Part shown: in pieces, positions 1-11,600 of the stretch | How positions within the stretch are numbered: the stretch's first letter is position 1 | How the letters are laid out: every line of letters starts with the position of its first letter | Assembly: GCF_022458985.1 (NCBI RefSeq) | Contig: NC_061776.1 | Span: 10,930,591 to 10,994,590 of the forward strand | Source of the DNA: Mugil cephalus | Lineage: Eukaryota; Chordata; Actinopteri; Mugiliformes; Mugilidae | Reading direction: 5' to 3' | DNA: 64,000 bases | The notes under the pieces: generated by a model | The model's input: the letters and a program-made list of their open reading frames with translations, nothing else | What the model was told of the DNA's origin: nothing | The model's database searches: none | Made by a program: the position numbers and the translations under genes

Positions 1-2200
1 AAATGAAGTCTTACTTAAAGCAAGAATTTCTTATAGAAGAGCTGCTCACCATAAACTTCCCAAATTGAAACGGTGCCTGCTGTGTGCCCAGATGATTGGA
101 CTGTATCAATAACTTGGCTGGAGTAATACCGCTAAAGAGCTTAGCTCATAATTCACAGCCTACACACAATGGAGACTAGTTGCCTTGTAAACAAGAGGCA
201 GCAGCACAGACCCTCAGGATATAGGTCACTGTCTACCTCCCAAACAGGTGCTAATAACTGTGGTTGACAAACAGGTTTGGATCAGTTTGGACAAACCTCA
301 TAAAGTAGTTGTGGCACAACAGATTAAAGCTTTAAAAGATCAGATATTATGGAGGTTGATTGACTGTATTTTTATGGTTCATGCTCCAGCAGCTGAATGC
401 AAACACTCAGTAATTATCAGGGGTCAAATGTGAGGCCTCTAATTTAAAGAATAGAGGGTGAGGGTCTAAGACAGGATTTTGTTTTTCAAAAAGTGTAAAT
501 TTCAGAAAAAGAATAATAAATAAGGGCTGGAAATAAATTGCCATTGTACTCATGAACTGAACATGTTCATGTTAAATGTATCCCAGAACAGATGTTTTTA
601 AATATCTGTGTTAGATTTTAAGTAAAAATGTCGGGAATTGTCAGATATATATCTTTGTTAATATAATATATACTTATGTTATGTTATAATAATAAAATAA
701 TGATACAGTCACACAAGGAGCCCAGTTCACACTAGTTAAGAGATATTCTGTGGATTCTTACCATGTCCCGACATGACCTGTGCTTCTAATGGATTTGCAA
801 CTTAAGGAGACTATAATATACTTAAAATCTTCCTGCTCGGCTCCACTGTCTGTGGCTGCCACGTATTGGCACACATGAGAAAATGTATTAAGAGTATTTT
901 AAGGACGCTGGGGACTTAACACCTCTTTGACTTAAAACCTCTGTACCTAACACAGAACTAATAAGACTCAGGACATTAACCATGTCAGACTTTGGATTAC
1001 CTAATTACAGAGGATTTGTTTCAGATATTCTCCTGTCCTGTGGACCGAGGCCAAACTGTCAAATCTGATATCCGCAGACTTCATGTGACGCCTAGTGAAA
1101 TGTAGTTTTTAAACTAGTCAAACAAATGGATATGTTCCCAAAATATATTTAAATAAACTTTATGTGTCACACACTCCCCCCCCCATGAAGCAGCCTTTTT
1201 TCATGCATTCACACTGTGCATACTACCATTATGTGGTCATTTTCATTGGTAATTTCCCAAAAACAAAACCTTATTTCACTTGGAATTTACTGGAAATTAG
1301 GCTTTTCAAAAAATAAACTGCAGATTATAACTGCTAACTACATTAACAATAAAACTTTAAACAGTTTCCCATCGCTTAAAAGTTTGGTAAACATTTTGTG
1401 CTGGCCTAATGTCACACTCTTTCTCTGTGGACATTGGACTCTGTTTGTGTATTTGCAGTGGTTAGAGGTTAACGTGTGTCCGTATTAATCACATAATGTT
1501 TTGCGCAGTCAAATCTAGACTTTAGCATTGTAAATGGAGTGAGCTGTGCCTTTTGTGTACCCCACTTCGGGTTTAAAGACCTGAGACGAGAAAATGTGTG
1601 GAGTAAGAGGTTTATTTTGGATGACTGACAGCTTATATTAATCTGTGACACTTCTGTGTACTGGCTGCGATTTAGCCAAAGATAAACGGGTCCAGCCCGT
1701 GGCCAGACTTCTCCAGCCCACATGAATGTATCTTAAATGTGAACGTGCAAACCGAGACCCTGGTTTAATTTTCGTATGACATCAGTCAAGTTTATCCGCA
1801 CAAAGGAAGTTTGCATTTTCTTTGTCAGGCTGGAAAAGACAATATTTGCATGAACAACAGAGCTTTAAAGGTGATCCCGTTGCATTGCACTGTTATAATT
1901 CCAGGTATTAGACGTTTGTCTGGTTTACCTTGAATTCGGCGTAAACTATTCACACGTCGCTCATGGGAACAGCACAGACACAAAGCTGATGATTAACATC
2001 TCCTCGATCAGCTGCCCTGAGGTTACCGCGGTTACTCTTCTTCATGTGTTTAAACTGTTTAGAGAGGGACATTTTAAAAGGGATGTTTCTATCGGTGCCA
2101 CAGGACGGAGGAGAATGTGAGAATTTTTCTTTATGGTTTTTAATTTAATAGACAAGTTTGTAGCTTGTGATGCTGATTGTGGCGACTGCTGAAGAAAGAG
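1..2200. other. Gene-free 5' flank of the SLC1A gene
   Basis: I see no coding exon, RNA gene or clear mobile element here. The sequence is AT-rich, with short AT runs around 655-700 and a run of C at about 1177-1184. The last part, roughly 2040-2200, leads directly into the SLC1A start codon without an intervening splice acceptor that I trust, so it probably holds that gene's promoter and 5'UTR. No TATA box could be assigned confidently. Confidence 0.4.
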
Positions 2201-5160
2201 ATGGAGCCAAGCTGTGACACTGTGGACAATGTTGCAGAACTTGAAGAAAACCAAACGCACCACAGACGCGTTCAGCCCTCAGGTCATATAGCTTTTAAGA
2301 TGAAGGGATCTAATATTACTGTTTTTCTGAAGAGAAATGCTTTTGCTCTTCTCACAGTGGCCGCTGTTGTATTAGGTAAGTGTTTTTCTCCAAGAAATGT
2401 CTTTAAATCTACTCATATCTGTTTCACCATCGTCAAAACAAATTGTTGCTCGTTTGTTTGATTTGTTGCTTTTTCCAGAGCCTCTCCGTGTATTGGCTTC
2501 TCTGTTTGTTTCATACACCTGTGTTTATGTTTCTCCCAGGAACTGGCTTGGGCTTTGCTCTGCGACACATTAGTATGTCAGCCAGGGATATAAAATATTT
2601 AACGTTTCCTGGAGAGCTGCTGATGAGAATCCTGCAGATGTTGGTGCTTCCCCTCGTCGTTTCCAGTCTGATCGCAGGTTAGACCCGTGTTACAGCTGAA
2701 CTGGGTTTTCATTTCTTACCCTTCACATAATACATGCTCATAGCTTTCTGTTGTTTCTAGACTGGCTGATGAAAGTGTTTAGATCTACAATAAGTTTGTA
2801 GATAGTGTTATTAACTTCAGCCTATACTAATGACTAAAATACTTTTTACTTTGTTTGCCAGTGCAATTTATTACTTTTCTTTCTTTCTTTCTTTCTTTTT
2901 ACTTCCAGGTGTGTCATCTGTAGACAGGAAGGCTTATGGTAAAATTGGGCTAAGGGCCTTTAGCTATTACATGATCACCACAGTTATTGCTGCATTCACT
3001 GGCATCGCTCTAGCTGTTCTCATCCAGCCAGGGAAATCCTCCAGGGATACTGCAGCGCCCTCTGGTGGTGAAACAGAGCCTGCGCAAAGCGCGGACGCCT
3101 TCCTGGATCTCATCAGGTCCGTGTGCATCTGTTTTGTAATTGTCGTGCGATTACTACGACAGGCAATTGAATATTTGTGTTTTGGTTTTTAGAAACATGT
3201 TCCCCTCGAATCTGGTGGAAGCCTGTTTCAGAAAGGTAAAATCTGTAATATATAGTGATTTGTTTTTAACTATACCATCGTCAAGCATTAATGTTTTTTT
3301 TTTTTTTTAACAGTATAAAACAGTTTATTACCAGAGTAGCTCTACAGAAGACCATCTTGGTATCGTCAGCATGACCGAGATCAGTGAGCGTCCTTTTTTG
3401 TTCTTTATAACCAACTGTTTGTCTAACCTGTGATTACTGATATTATTCTTACATTTCAAAACTAATTGTTACCATTATATCTGCTTAGGACCGACGCCGG
3501 GCACGTCCGACGGCATCAACATTTTAGGCCTGTTAGTCGTCTCCTTCGCCTTTGGTCTCATCCTGAGCAGCATGGACACTCGGGGACGACCTCTGAGGGA
3601 TTTCTTTGACTGTCTGAATAAAGCTATTATGCATCTGGTTAACATAGTCATCTGGTAAGAATGAGAAGCTCATTGTCTTGTTAGTATCCAGAAAAGAAAC
3701 TGATACCATCAAAACAACTTGTTGTGTTTTCTTGAAGATCTTTCAGCCCTTATCCAAGTAGCTTCTTCAGTTCTAAAAGACTGGTGGGTTGTTGGGGTTT
3801 TATTAGGAACATCTGTGGGTGATTAGGATCTGAAACAACAAAATACTTACCTGTAATGGATGACAGTTTTTATCTGGTTTTATAACCTACTAGATAAGTG
3901 CTGAACCGTCTTCAAGAAACCCTACAGGTCTAGTTGCCTGGACCTGGATCCCTCAGAACCTTCTTGTTGTGTTCCATTTCTCTCATTTGTCTATTGCTGT
4001 TCAGTTTTCTGTCTCTTTGTGTCTGCATATAGTTAACAATTTATTGTTGCGTTAGAAGCTCAGCAGGAACAGATAAGAGGTAAGATGAGTAGTAGTCACA
4101 TCTCCCCTCTGTACATGGCAGGTATTCCCCGGTGGGAGTCCTCTTCTTGATTGCAGGGCAAGTTGTGAAGATGACAGACACGGGAGAGATTGGTCGTGAA
4201 GTTGCCATGTACACCCTCACCGTGATCACCGGCCTCGTAATCCACAGCTTCCTCACGCTGCCCGCCATCTATTTCATCGTGACGCGTAAGAATCCGTTTA
4301 GATTCATGGCAGGTCTCCTCCAGGCCCTCAGCACCGCCTTTGGGACTTCATCCAGGTGAACTCAACATCAGGCGTCAAGTACCGTGAACACATGAACAAT
4401 CAGTTTGTAATACCCTGTGGATTTCGTCACAGTTCTGCAACGCTACCCGTGACCTTCCATTGTATGGAGGCGAACCACAACATGGACAAACAAGTCACAC
4501 GCTTCATGCTCCCTGTGGGCGCCACGATGAACATGGATGGAGCGGCCCTCTATGAAGCGGTAGCTGCTTTATTCATAGCCCAGGTTAATAATATGGAGTT
4601 AAATTTTGGACAAATCATTGTCCTCAGGTATGAAACTTCAAAAAAAAAATAAAGTCTTTCTGTGAATGAAATGAATGGCACACATGACTGATCAAACTTA
4701 AGAGCGTGGTTAATGTGTTAACCTATAATTACACGACAAAACCATCTCTGTTCAGCTTGATTGTCACAGCTGCGAGCACCGGTGCAGCAGGCATCCCTCA
4801 GGCTGGCATGGTGTCCATGTTGATTGTGTTGTCGTCAGCTGGCCTGCCCACTGAAGACATATCGCTGCTGATGATGGTGGATTGGATTCTGTAAGTGCAC
4901 GTTCAGTTTGTGTAATTATTAAATATATTTCACACATAAAGCATTTAACACTTAGTCTAGAAATGTCCCTGCAGTTTGTGATGTTTTTATCATGTCATGC
5001 TCACAAATTTATAACCTCACAGTTCACTGTGTGTGTTGATAGAGATCGTCTGAGGACGGCTACTAATGTCCTGGGTGACTGTATCGGTGTCGGTGTGGTG
5101 CAGCATCTGTCTAGACATGAGTTGCAGAGCTCCGGGCCTGCTGAACAAAGCCGGATTTAA
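2201..5160 (+). CDS. SLC1A-family (EAAT-like) Na+-coupled amino acid transporter
   Basis: Ten coding exons join in frame to 493 aa: 2201-2375, 2540-2677, 2909-3116, 3193-3235, 3314-3383, 3489-3654, 4122-4355, 4433-4627, 4756-4890, 5043-5160 (TAA). This is a multi-pass plasma-membrane carrier expected to couple amino acid uptake to Na+. Seen: TM1-TM2 with [15 protein letters not shown] sequence, the serine-rich HP1 loop (GTSSSSATLP, about residues 341-350), the TM7 motif NMDGA (378-382), HP2 ([14 protein letters not shown], 414-427), and TM8 with D456, R459, N463 and D467. The Met at 2201 was chosen because the only longer reading begins at TTG. The TM3-TM4 extracellular loop is short. The exact subtype is uncertain; fish keep extra EAAT paralogs (slc1a8, slc1a9) absent from mammals, and this may be one. 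Odd: Ala replaces Thr in NMDGT. The atcay gene follows on the same strand. Confidence 0.93.
2873..2900 (+). repeat. Pyrimidine tract (TTTC)n at SLC1A intron 2 acceptor
   Basis: A short TTTC microsatellite forms the polypyrimidine tract directly before the exon 3 acceptor at 2907-2908. Length changes here could affect splicing strength. Confidence 0.6.
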
Positions 5161-5424
5161 GAAAGCTCTCCGATGCATGGAGCATTCATCAAAACATGAT
5201 GTTTGTGGAAGAAAGGCAAGAGAATGAGCAGGGTTTTTTGTGTTCATTGTCTGAACCTGCTGCAGCATTGTGCCTTGAAAGCTGACGCATAAATAGTTCT
5301 TTCTGCATAATATGCTAAATATAAAATGTTAAATTTTGGAATTTGGGGAAAATGAAAACACATCAGTATTCCTGTAATGCTTATATTGATATTGAACTTT
5401 GTGTGCCAACAAAATTACAATAAA
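5161..5424 (+). other. 3'UTR of the SLC1A gene
   Basis: This stretch runs from the TAA stop at 5158-5160 to an AATAAA signal at 5419-5424. No further splice donor or open reading frame continues the protein, so a short 3'UTR is the simplest reading. Confidence 0.6.
5419..5424 (+). terminator. Poly(A) signal AATAAA of the SLC1A gene
   Basis: A canonical AATAAA hexamer lies about 260 bases after the stop codon and is the first one downstream. Cleavage would be expected at about 5435-5450. Confidence 0.55.
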
Positions 5425-6190
5425 ATTGTTTAGTTTGAAGGGCACCTGCCCAGAGATACTTTGTCACATATGTATGAGATCTTAGGTAATTATAATATGA
5501 TCTTTTCAGTTAGTTATTATTTGCAAAATATCCTAAACTTTTTTTTGTCAAACTCCTGTTATTACAGAAGTAATTTAATAACAAAATACAACATAAAAGA
5601 GCTCAACATGCTCAACTTTTGCACCGTGTTTCTGAGCTCTCTCACGCCATCTGGTGGCAGGAAGGTCAGTATGCAAGAGAAAAGGAAATGAGTGACCCAG
5701 ATACACACTGATTATGCTGTTTAACAAAGAAGTACTTTCCACATGGTCGTGCTTTATGCAAATAGCAAAAAAAAACACACAGTGTGGATATAGAACTGGA
5801 ACACAAATTTGTGTTGTGTTTCCTCTGCAAAAGTTTATTTAAGTAGACAGCTAATCAAGTGAAATTAAGAGATTAGATTTGGGGAAAACAAATGTTTCCT
5901 GTCACTAGTCAGGTCTATTGCAGCATTTCAGTGCGACTCTATGGAAGCTGTAGACACACCAGAAATACACTTTTCTGCCAAGGAGTCGGCGGAGAAGAAC
6001 AGCGGCGACTCCCTTGGGGCGTTGAGGGCCAACGTCACTCTGTGTTTACTGACGTCTCCCAGAGCTCAGTGCAGCTGTGACGAGAGAAAGAGAGGCAGGG
6101 AGGAAGGAGGAGGTGAGCGCGTCACAGCCAGCTACAGGAGAATAGGAGGGGAATACATGTGGAGGAGGAGTTTCACTGAGGCTGAGGGAG
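5425..6190. other. Intergenic region and presumed atcay promoter
   Basis: There is no gene in this short spacer. The last 250 bases become purine-rich and GC-richer (about 5980-6190) and contain a TATA-like TTATAAGAG near 6191-6199, which fits a core promoter for the atcay transcript whose first exon appears to end at 6404. No TSS can be read directly from sequence. Confidence 0.35.
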
Positions 6191-6224
6191 GTTATAAGAG
6201 ATGGTGAGAAAAATCAAGAGAGAG

Positions 6225-6404
6225 AGAGAGACTGTGTGTGTGTGTGAGACGGAGGAAGATGCTGTTGCCAGGGAACAACGCTGAAATAGAAACGTCCCTC
6301 TTTTCCAGCTCGTGGGAGGTCCAGCGCTCATCTGATGATGGATGCACAGTGGACCGAGCGTGAGGAAAACAGGTGATCCTGACTCCGGGAGAATCAACCA
6401 GAAG
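6225..6404 (+). other. atcay: Candidate first (noncoding) exon of atcay
   Basis: The inferred 5'UTR exon ends at 6404 in CAGAAG followed by the donor GTAGGC. The 5' boundary is a guess, placed about 25-30 bases after the TATA-like TTATAAGAG. It contains a GA/GT-rich stretch. It is supported only by splice signals and by its position before the noncoding exon at 6702. Confidence 0.3.
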
Positions 6405-6701
6405 GTAGGCACTCGAGATTACATAACCATCATAACACTGCTCCCATACGGCTGACATCACCACAGCAGGATTAGAGCCTGGGGTGGGGGCATTAGTGTT
6501 GGTGGAGGGCAGAGCAGAGAGAAGCAGGAGTGCATGGGAGGCAGAGGGAAAGAGGGTGATCATCATGAGGCGAGCTAAAAGCACGGGTGGGGATTATCGT
6601 CTGTCCAAAAAGCAGCACAGTGTCTGACTGGCAGAGGAAAAGATGAGAGCGGGATGGTGTGTGTGCTGCGCTGTGACTCCTAATCTTTCTCCTCTGTACA
6701 G

Positions 6702-6921
6702 GAGGAAACGATTTCTCCCCCAGCCTCCATTAGCAGCATCAGTAAACATCAAGAGTCGCACAGCAGCCCGGTCCTGAACGGAGGAGCCTCCCACCTGCAG
6801 ATGTAAACAGTCATGACTCCCTCTCAGCTGCTTTAGGGAGGAAGCTTAAAAGGAGAGCACCTGAAAGCAAAACAGAGAAGCTTTCAGAACGGAGAAGAGG
6901 AAGTCTTCCTGATCGCAGCAT
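6702..6921 (+). other. atcay: Candidate second 5'UTR exon of atcay
   Basis: The segment is bounded by a good acceptor (pyrimidine tract then CTCTGTACAG, 6691-6701) and a strong donor (CAT followed by GTGAGTAG, 6922 on). It has no useful coding frame. It would splice to the exon starting at 8635, which carries the initiator ATG. Confidence 0.4.
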
Positions 6922-7979
6922 GTGAGTAGTCCGTGATATCTCCGATAGTCGCCCGATAATTGACTATGTGACATTCAGCGCTTTGTTTCATTCTGCCGCT
7001 GTGTGCGATTCAGCTTACTGAGACCGATTTCATTTGTCTGGTAATTAAAGGATGGCACTCGTGACTGAATGGCTTCCGCTGGCCTGAATGTGAAGAGTAA
7101 TGAAATCACCCGCGGCCTCATCAGTTTCTGCCAGTGTCAGGCAGTTTTTCATATTTGACATTTGATTTTTAGGTATAGCACTTTTTCACTTCTTCTTTCT
7201 AAAGTGGAGGCCGCTTCCAAAACAGATTTTTGGATCATAATTTCACAACAGGTGTGGGGCTGTTTAGTCTCTGTCATCTAATCATATCAAGAGCTGCACA
7301 GTCCTGATAAAGCAGGTGGACTCAGGTTTCGTTTGGTAAGCTATTCACATGCCTAAAGACGTTTTGATTTTGTTTTTCAACTTAGATTCGCACCTTAAAT
7401 GTTGTCGAGACTAACAATCACTCTCACGGGCACTCGCGATCATGGTGTCTGTGTCGCCTTTCATCCACACTGGAACATATCGCCCCCTTATCTCCAATCT
7501 GCAGACCATGTAAATGATTTCATAACACAGAGGAGGAAAGGTTATGGTGACGCTTATTAAAGTGGAAACTGTCTGGCTTCGGTTGAATTGTACTAACATT
7601 TGTTGGAAGAATTATGCGGCGAAGTAAATGCACGTGTGATGTCTTTCTTTTCCAGCTTAGACGCAGTATTTGAGGGTTTAGTTTATTGTATACACGGCAC
7701 TAGCCAGAGTTTGGGAAATGAAGGCAGGCCTGCCATCTGGACACAAATCCCCACCAAACTCAATCTGTAGTTCACCGTATGAGCAGCTCAGCCTCATCGA
7801 TCGCAGGAAATTTCAAAGTCAAACCGAAAGAACCTTATTTAACGTGGTCTTAGTAAATATCTCACTTCTACTTTCTCTTGAGTTAACCCAGTGTAAACAC
7901 TTCCCCTTTCCCATCATTTAGAATCTGATCACAACACAGCAGCTTGTAGCCAGAGGGCCAGCAGCTTTTAGCCCACTTT

Positions 7980-7994
7980 TTTTTTTTTTTTTTT
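7980..7994 (+). repeat. Poly(T) run in atcay 5'UTR intron
   Basis: An uninterrupted run of T of about 15 bases lies within the intron between the presumed 5'UTR exon at 6702 and the start-codon exon. The rest of this 1.7-kb intron shows nothing else I can name. Confidence 0.5.
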
Positions 7995-8665
7995 GTCCCG
8001 TATGGCCTGGCTGTAGCACATCAGTGACATCTCAGTGGACAAATGGACCGCTGTAACGTCTGCTATAGCATGAACTCTGTTTGGGACAGTGACGTTGGAG
8101 GGACGCTCCTCCTCCCAACGCAGAACACGTGATGTCCGCTCCGTCCACGACTGATCCTTGATTGTCAGACAGCTTTTTAATCATGCACCAAGAAAAGGAC
8201 ATGACGTGTTAAATGGAGACGTGTATGAGCATGTATTGCCTTAAGATACTGTAGTGTATGAGAAACTGGCTGTTTTTTGTTTTTTTCTGTCTCTATCCCT
8301 GGGGAGGACTTTGAAAGCCAGTGGGACGTGGTCTTGCCAAATTGTTATTACTCTGAGTTCTCTGTGTATTAGTGACTGATGGCTAAATTGCATTTAGGTA
8401 GATTGGGTCAATCTATCAAAACTCCTCCATTTCCCACAATGCAACTATTTTTTTTTCTTCTTTTTTCCCCCCAAAATCTTTCTCCACACATTTCACGTGG
8501 TAATGAAGGCTGCTTCAGTTTAAAGTCTTGGGTGGAGCGCCTCCTTTAACACAGCCCCGAGTGTTTTTACAGTGTTTTACCGTCTGCTGATGAACGCTGG
8601 CTGAGTGATTTTTTATCTGTCTGATCGACCACAGCGAGCTGAAGCCCGTCCTCCCCCGGCAGAGG

Positions 8666-11600
8666 ATGGGTACGGCGGAGGCCACTCTACGCATGGACAG
8701 CATGGAGGTCAAGGACGAGTGGCAGGATGAGGACTTCCCCAGGTATTCGTTTGTTTGACACAGAGAGAGAGAAATGTCCAGTTTGCGTCTGATTCGTGCG
8801 CTGGCTTTGGCAAACACACGAGGCTTTGATGGAAAGTCAGTCACACGTGTGCATGCGTGTGGGCGCGCGCGTGTGTGTGTGTGTTGAACGCTGAGAGGAA
8901 GCAGGTGTGTGCTTTCCGTGATGTAGTCATGACGAGGTTGTATAATGTCAGAGAATAAAATAGTAACTAGCGGAAAACTAGAGTGTCTCACGGTGTCCAG
9001 CAGTGGAAAATCTGCCAGACACCCACTCTTTTTCAGGCTGAAATCATTTCCACAGGAAACAGTAGAAAAGAATGATATTTACATTTAATATATAATATAT
9101 AATATTTTCCTTGTTTCACCTGTCTTTGCTTCTCTTATGAGCTGGAATAAGGCAAGAGAAGTGGATTCAGCAGAGGAGAAATACCAAATTTAACGTCCTA
9201 TTTGATTATTTTAATTTATTTTTATTTTTCCTTAATGTATGATACGAGTACAGATCGATAGATGGATAGTTTTTCTCTTTACCTACTGTTTAATTCACTC
9301 TACTCGCTTCGTCTTTACCTCTACTAAGTTACTGACAACATAATAACAGCAATTATCCCAGCTGCTCCATCAGCTAGCCCGTACTTGTGGTGTTTTTAGG
9401 GAGTGTTTGTCTGTGCATGCGTGTCTGCATTAAAGTCCTTCTCCGTCTGCATATGTGTGTGCTGGCATGAGGGCCGTCTTCCGTAATCAGGCCTCTCGTG
9501 CCCAAGCACCGAGCCTCCAGCTGCCTTATTATAATGTCACCGGGGACTTGGTAATTACTGGTGTTGCTTTCTCAAACAACAGAAATTGTTACCAAGGGCA
9601 CAGTGTAGTTAAAATCACTCTTTGAAAACAACAGACAGTGAGAAAAAAACACAAGGAGTGGCTTTCGTAGTTTATTTTATTTTATTTTTTTGTAATTTTT
9701 TTGGTATTAACTGAGCTATCATATTCCTTTTTCTGTTTCTATGTTTCTATGTTTCTATATGTTGTATATTCATATCGTTCTCTGCAGGCCGCTACCAGAG
9801 GATGGATATTCATGTGGCCTCACTGACAACAGAACCAGTAAGTGCAGTGAATACAGAGTATTTTCTTATTTCTCTTTACTTTATCTGATCTTTTCATAAC
9901 CTCGCTGTTATAGATCCTCCCACCACCCTGAACGTCGGGGAGTCCATGACCCAACGCAAGCGTCGCACCCTGGTGGCCCCCGACATGAACCTGTCCCTGG
10001 ATCAGAGCGAGGGCTCGGTGCTCTCCGACGACCTCCTGGAAACGCCCGACGACCTGGACATCAACGTGGACGACATCGAGACGCCCGATGAGACCGACTC
10101 GCTGGAGTTCATCAACAACGGCAACGAGCTGGAGTGGGAAGGTCAGACAGGGTTCAAATGACGTTGAGGGATTTATCTGTAGAAGGAACAATGTCTGTCC
10201 TGACTCACATACTCATACTTACTGTTGTTAGAGTGGATGTGAGGAGAAAGGTTATGCGATATTAGCTGCAGCTTTCAGGCGTCTCCTCGTTTTCAGATGA
10301 CACTCCGGTGGCCACCGCCAAACGTCTTCCAGGGGAAAGCGAAGAGGAGAGAGACTCGTCTGGTCGTCTGTGGCGAACGGTGATCATCGGAGACCAGGAG
10401 CAACGCATCGACATGCAGGTCATCAGGCCGTACCTGAGGGTGGTCACACACGGAGGTCAGTTACAGGGAATCTACGTCAGAGTTCATCTCTTGTTTTCAT
10501 GTGAAATCTTTGAGGACGAAAGAGACGCTTATTGTGATCAACCGAGATCGACCACTGAAAGCTGAGATTTATCTAAATGCAGGCAAAGACCAACACGGAG
10601 AGTAGGCGTCTTCAGTTTCTTGCCAAAAATCTCACTCCCACTTATTAAATCTGAGACAAACTGTGCTCGTTCATTCACAAAGAAATTATGTTGAGTCATT
10701 AATGATTTGATTTCAGTGATTTATTCCGAACATGCTAATGTTTGTATGTGTATGGGAGCAAATAAAACAGAAATGGTAATACATAAAATGGACAGTGGAT
10801 ACAATGTCAAAGAAAAAAAAACAATAAAAAGCAGCATTATATACTGTAACTACATCTTAGCATGAATAGCTACTTACTTCACTAAGATTGAATGAAACTT
10901 AGTCAAAGTGACTAATTTACCCATAAAGATTTTATTGCTAAGTGTATTTGTACATACTAGGAATTTGCCTTAGTGTTTGTTATATAAAATAAAATAAAGT
11001 AAATAGTACACACTCAAATATACCAAAAATATGTACACTATATACACTGCTCTGAAGTAGCAGTCAGACCATCGGAGGACATAAAGCCACTCACAACAAG
11101 GACAATAAGTTTCTCAAAGTCCTTATTTTTGATAACGCAGATGATAACAAGACTGTTTACACTGGGCCTGTGTCTTTCCTCTCTCAGGTTATTACGGTGA
11201 GGGTTTGAATGCCATCATCGTGTTTGCAGCCTGCTACCTTCCCGACAGCGGCTGTGATGACTACACATACATCATGGAGAATCTCTTCCTGTAAGATCTT
11301 TTCTGGATTCTCAAGGGAGACTTTGAAAGCAGCACGCTTTATGATCATACTTCCACTGCATAATTCATGCAAGAACATGAATGAAGGCCTTTTTTTTGTA
11401 AATAATCAAAGTCTTCTTCCATGTTTTAAATGATTATTTCCTTAAAAAAAAAGATGAATCAGTGTAACACCCTCAGGGAGTTTGTTGTAGCAGATATTGT
11501 GTCGTCACTTGTGCTGCCTTGATGTACTGATCTGAGTTTCCTTCTCTGTTGTGTTGTCAGGTACGTTGTGAGCAGCCTGGAGCTGCTGGTGGCAGAAGAC

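Noticed and set aside
2177..2200. Eight-residue N-terminal extension of the SLC1A protein
   Set aside because: The extension begins at TTG rather than ATG. The ATG at 2201 is the better start.
6192..6584. 130-codon minus-strand frame upstream of atcay
   Set aside because: It lies over presumed 5'UTR and promoter sequence of atcay, contains a TH/SL run from a GT repeat and has no similarity.
9820..10191. Open frame of 123 codons on the minus strand
   Set aside because: It is antisense to atcay exon 3 and arises from that exon's composition. No splice partners or similarity.
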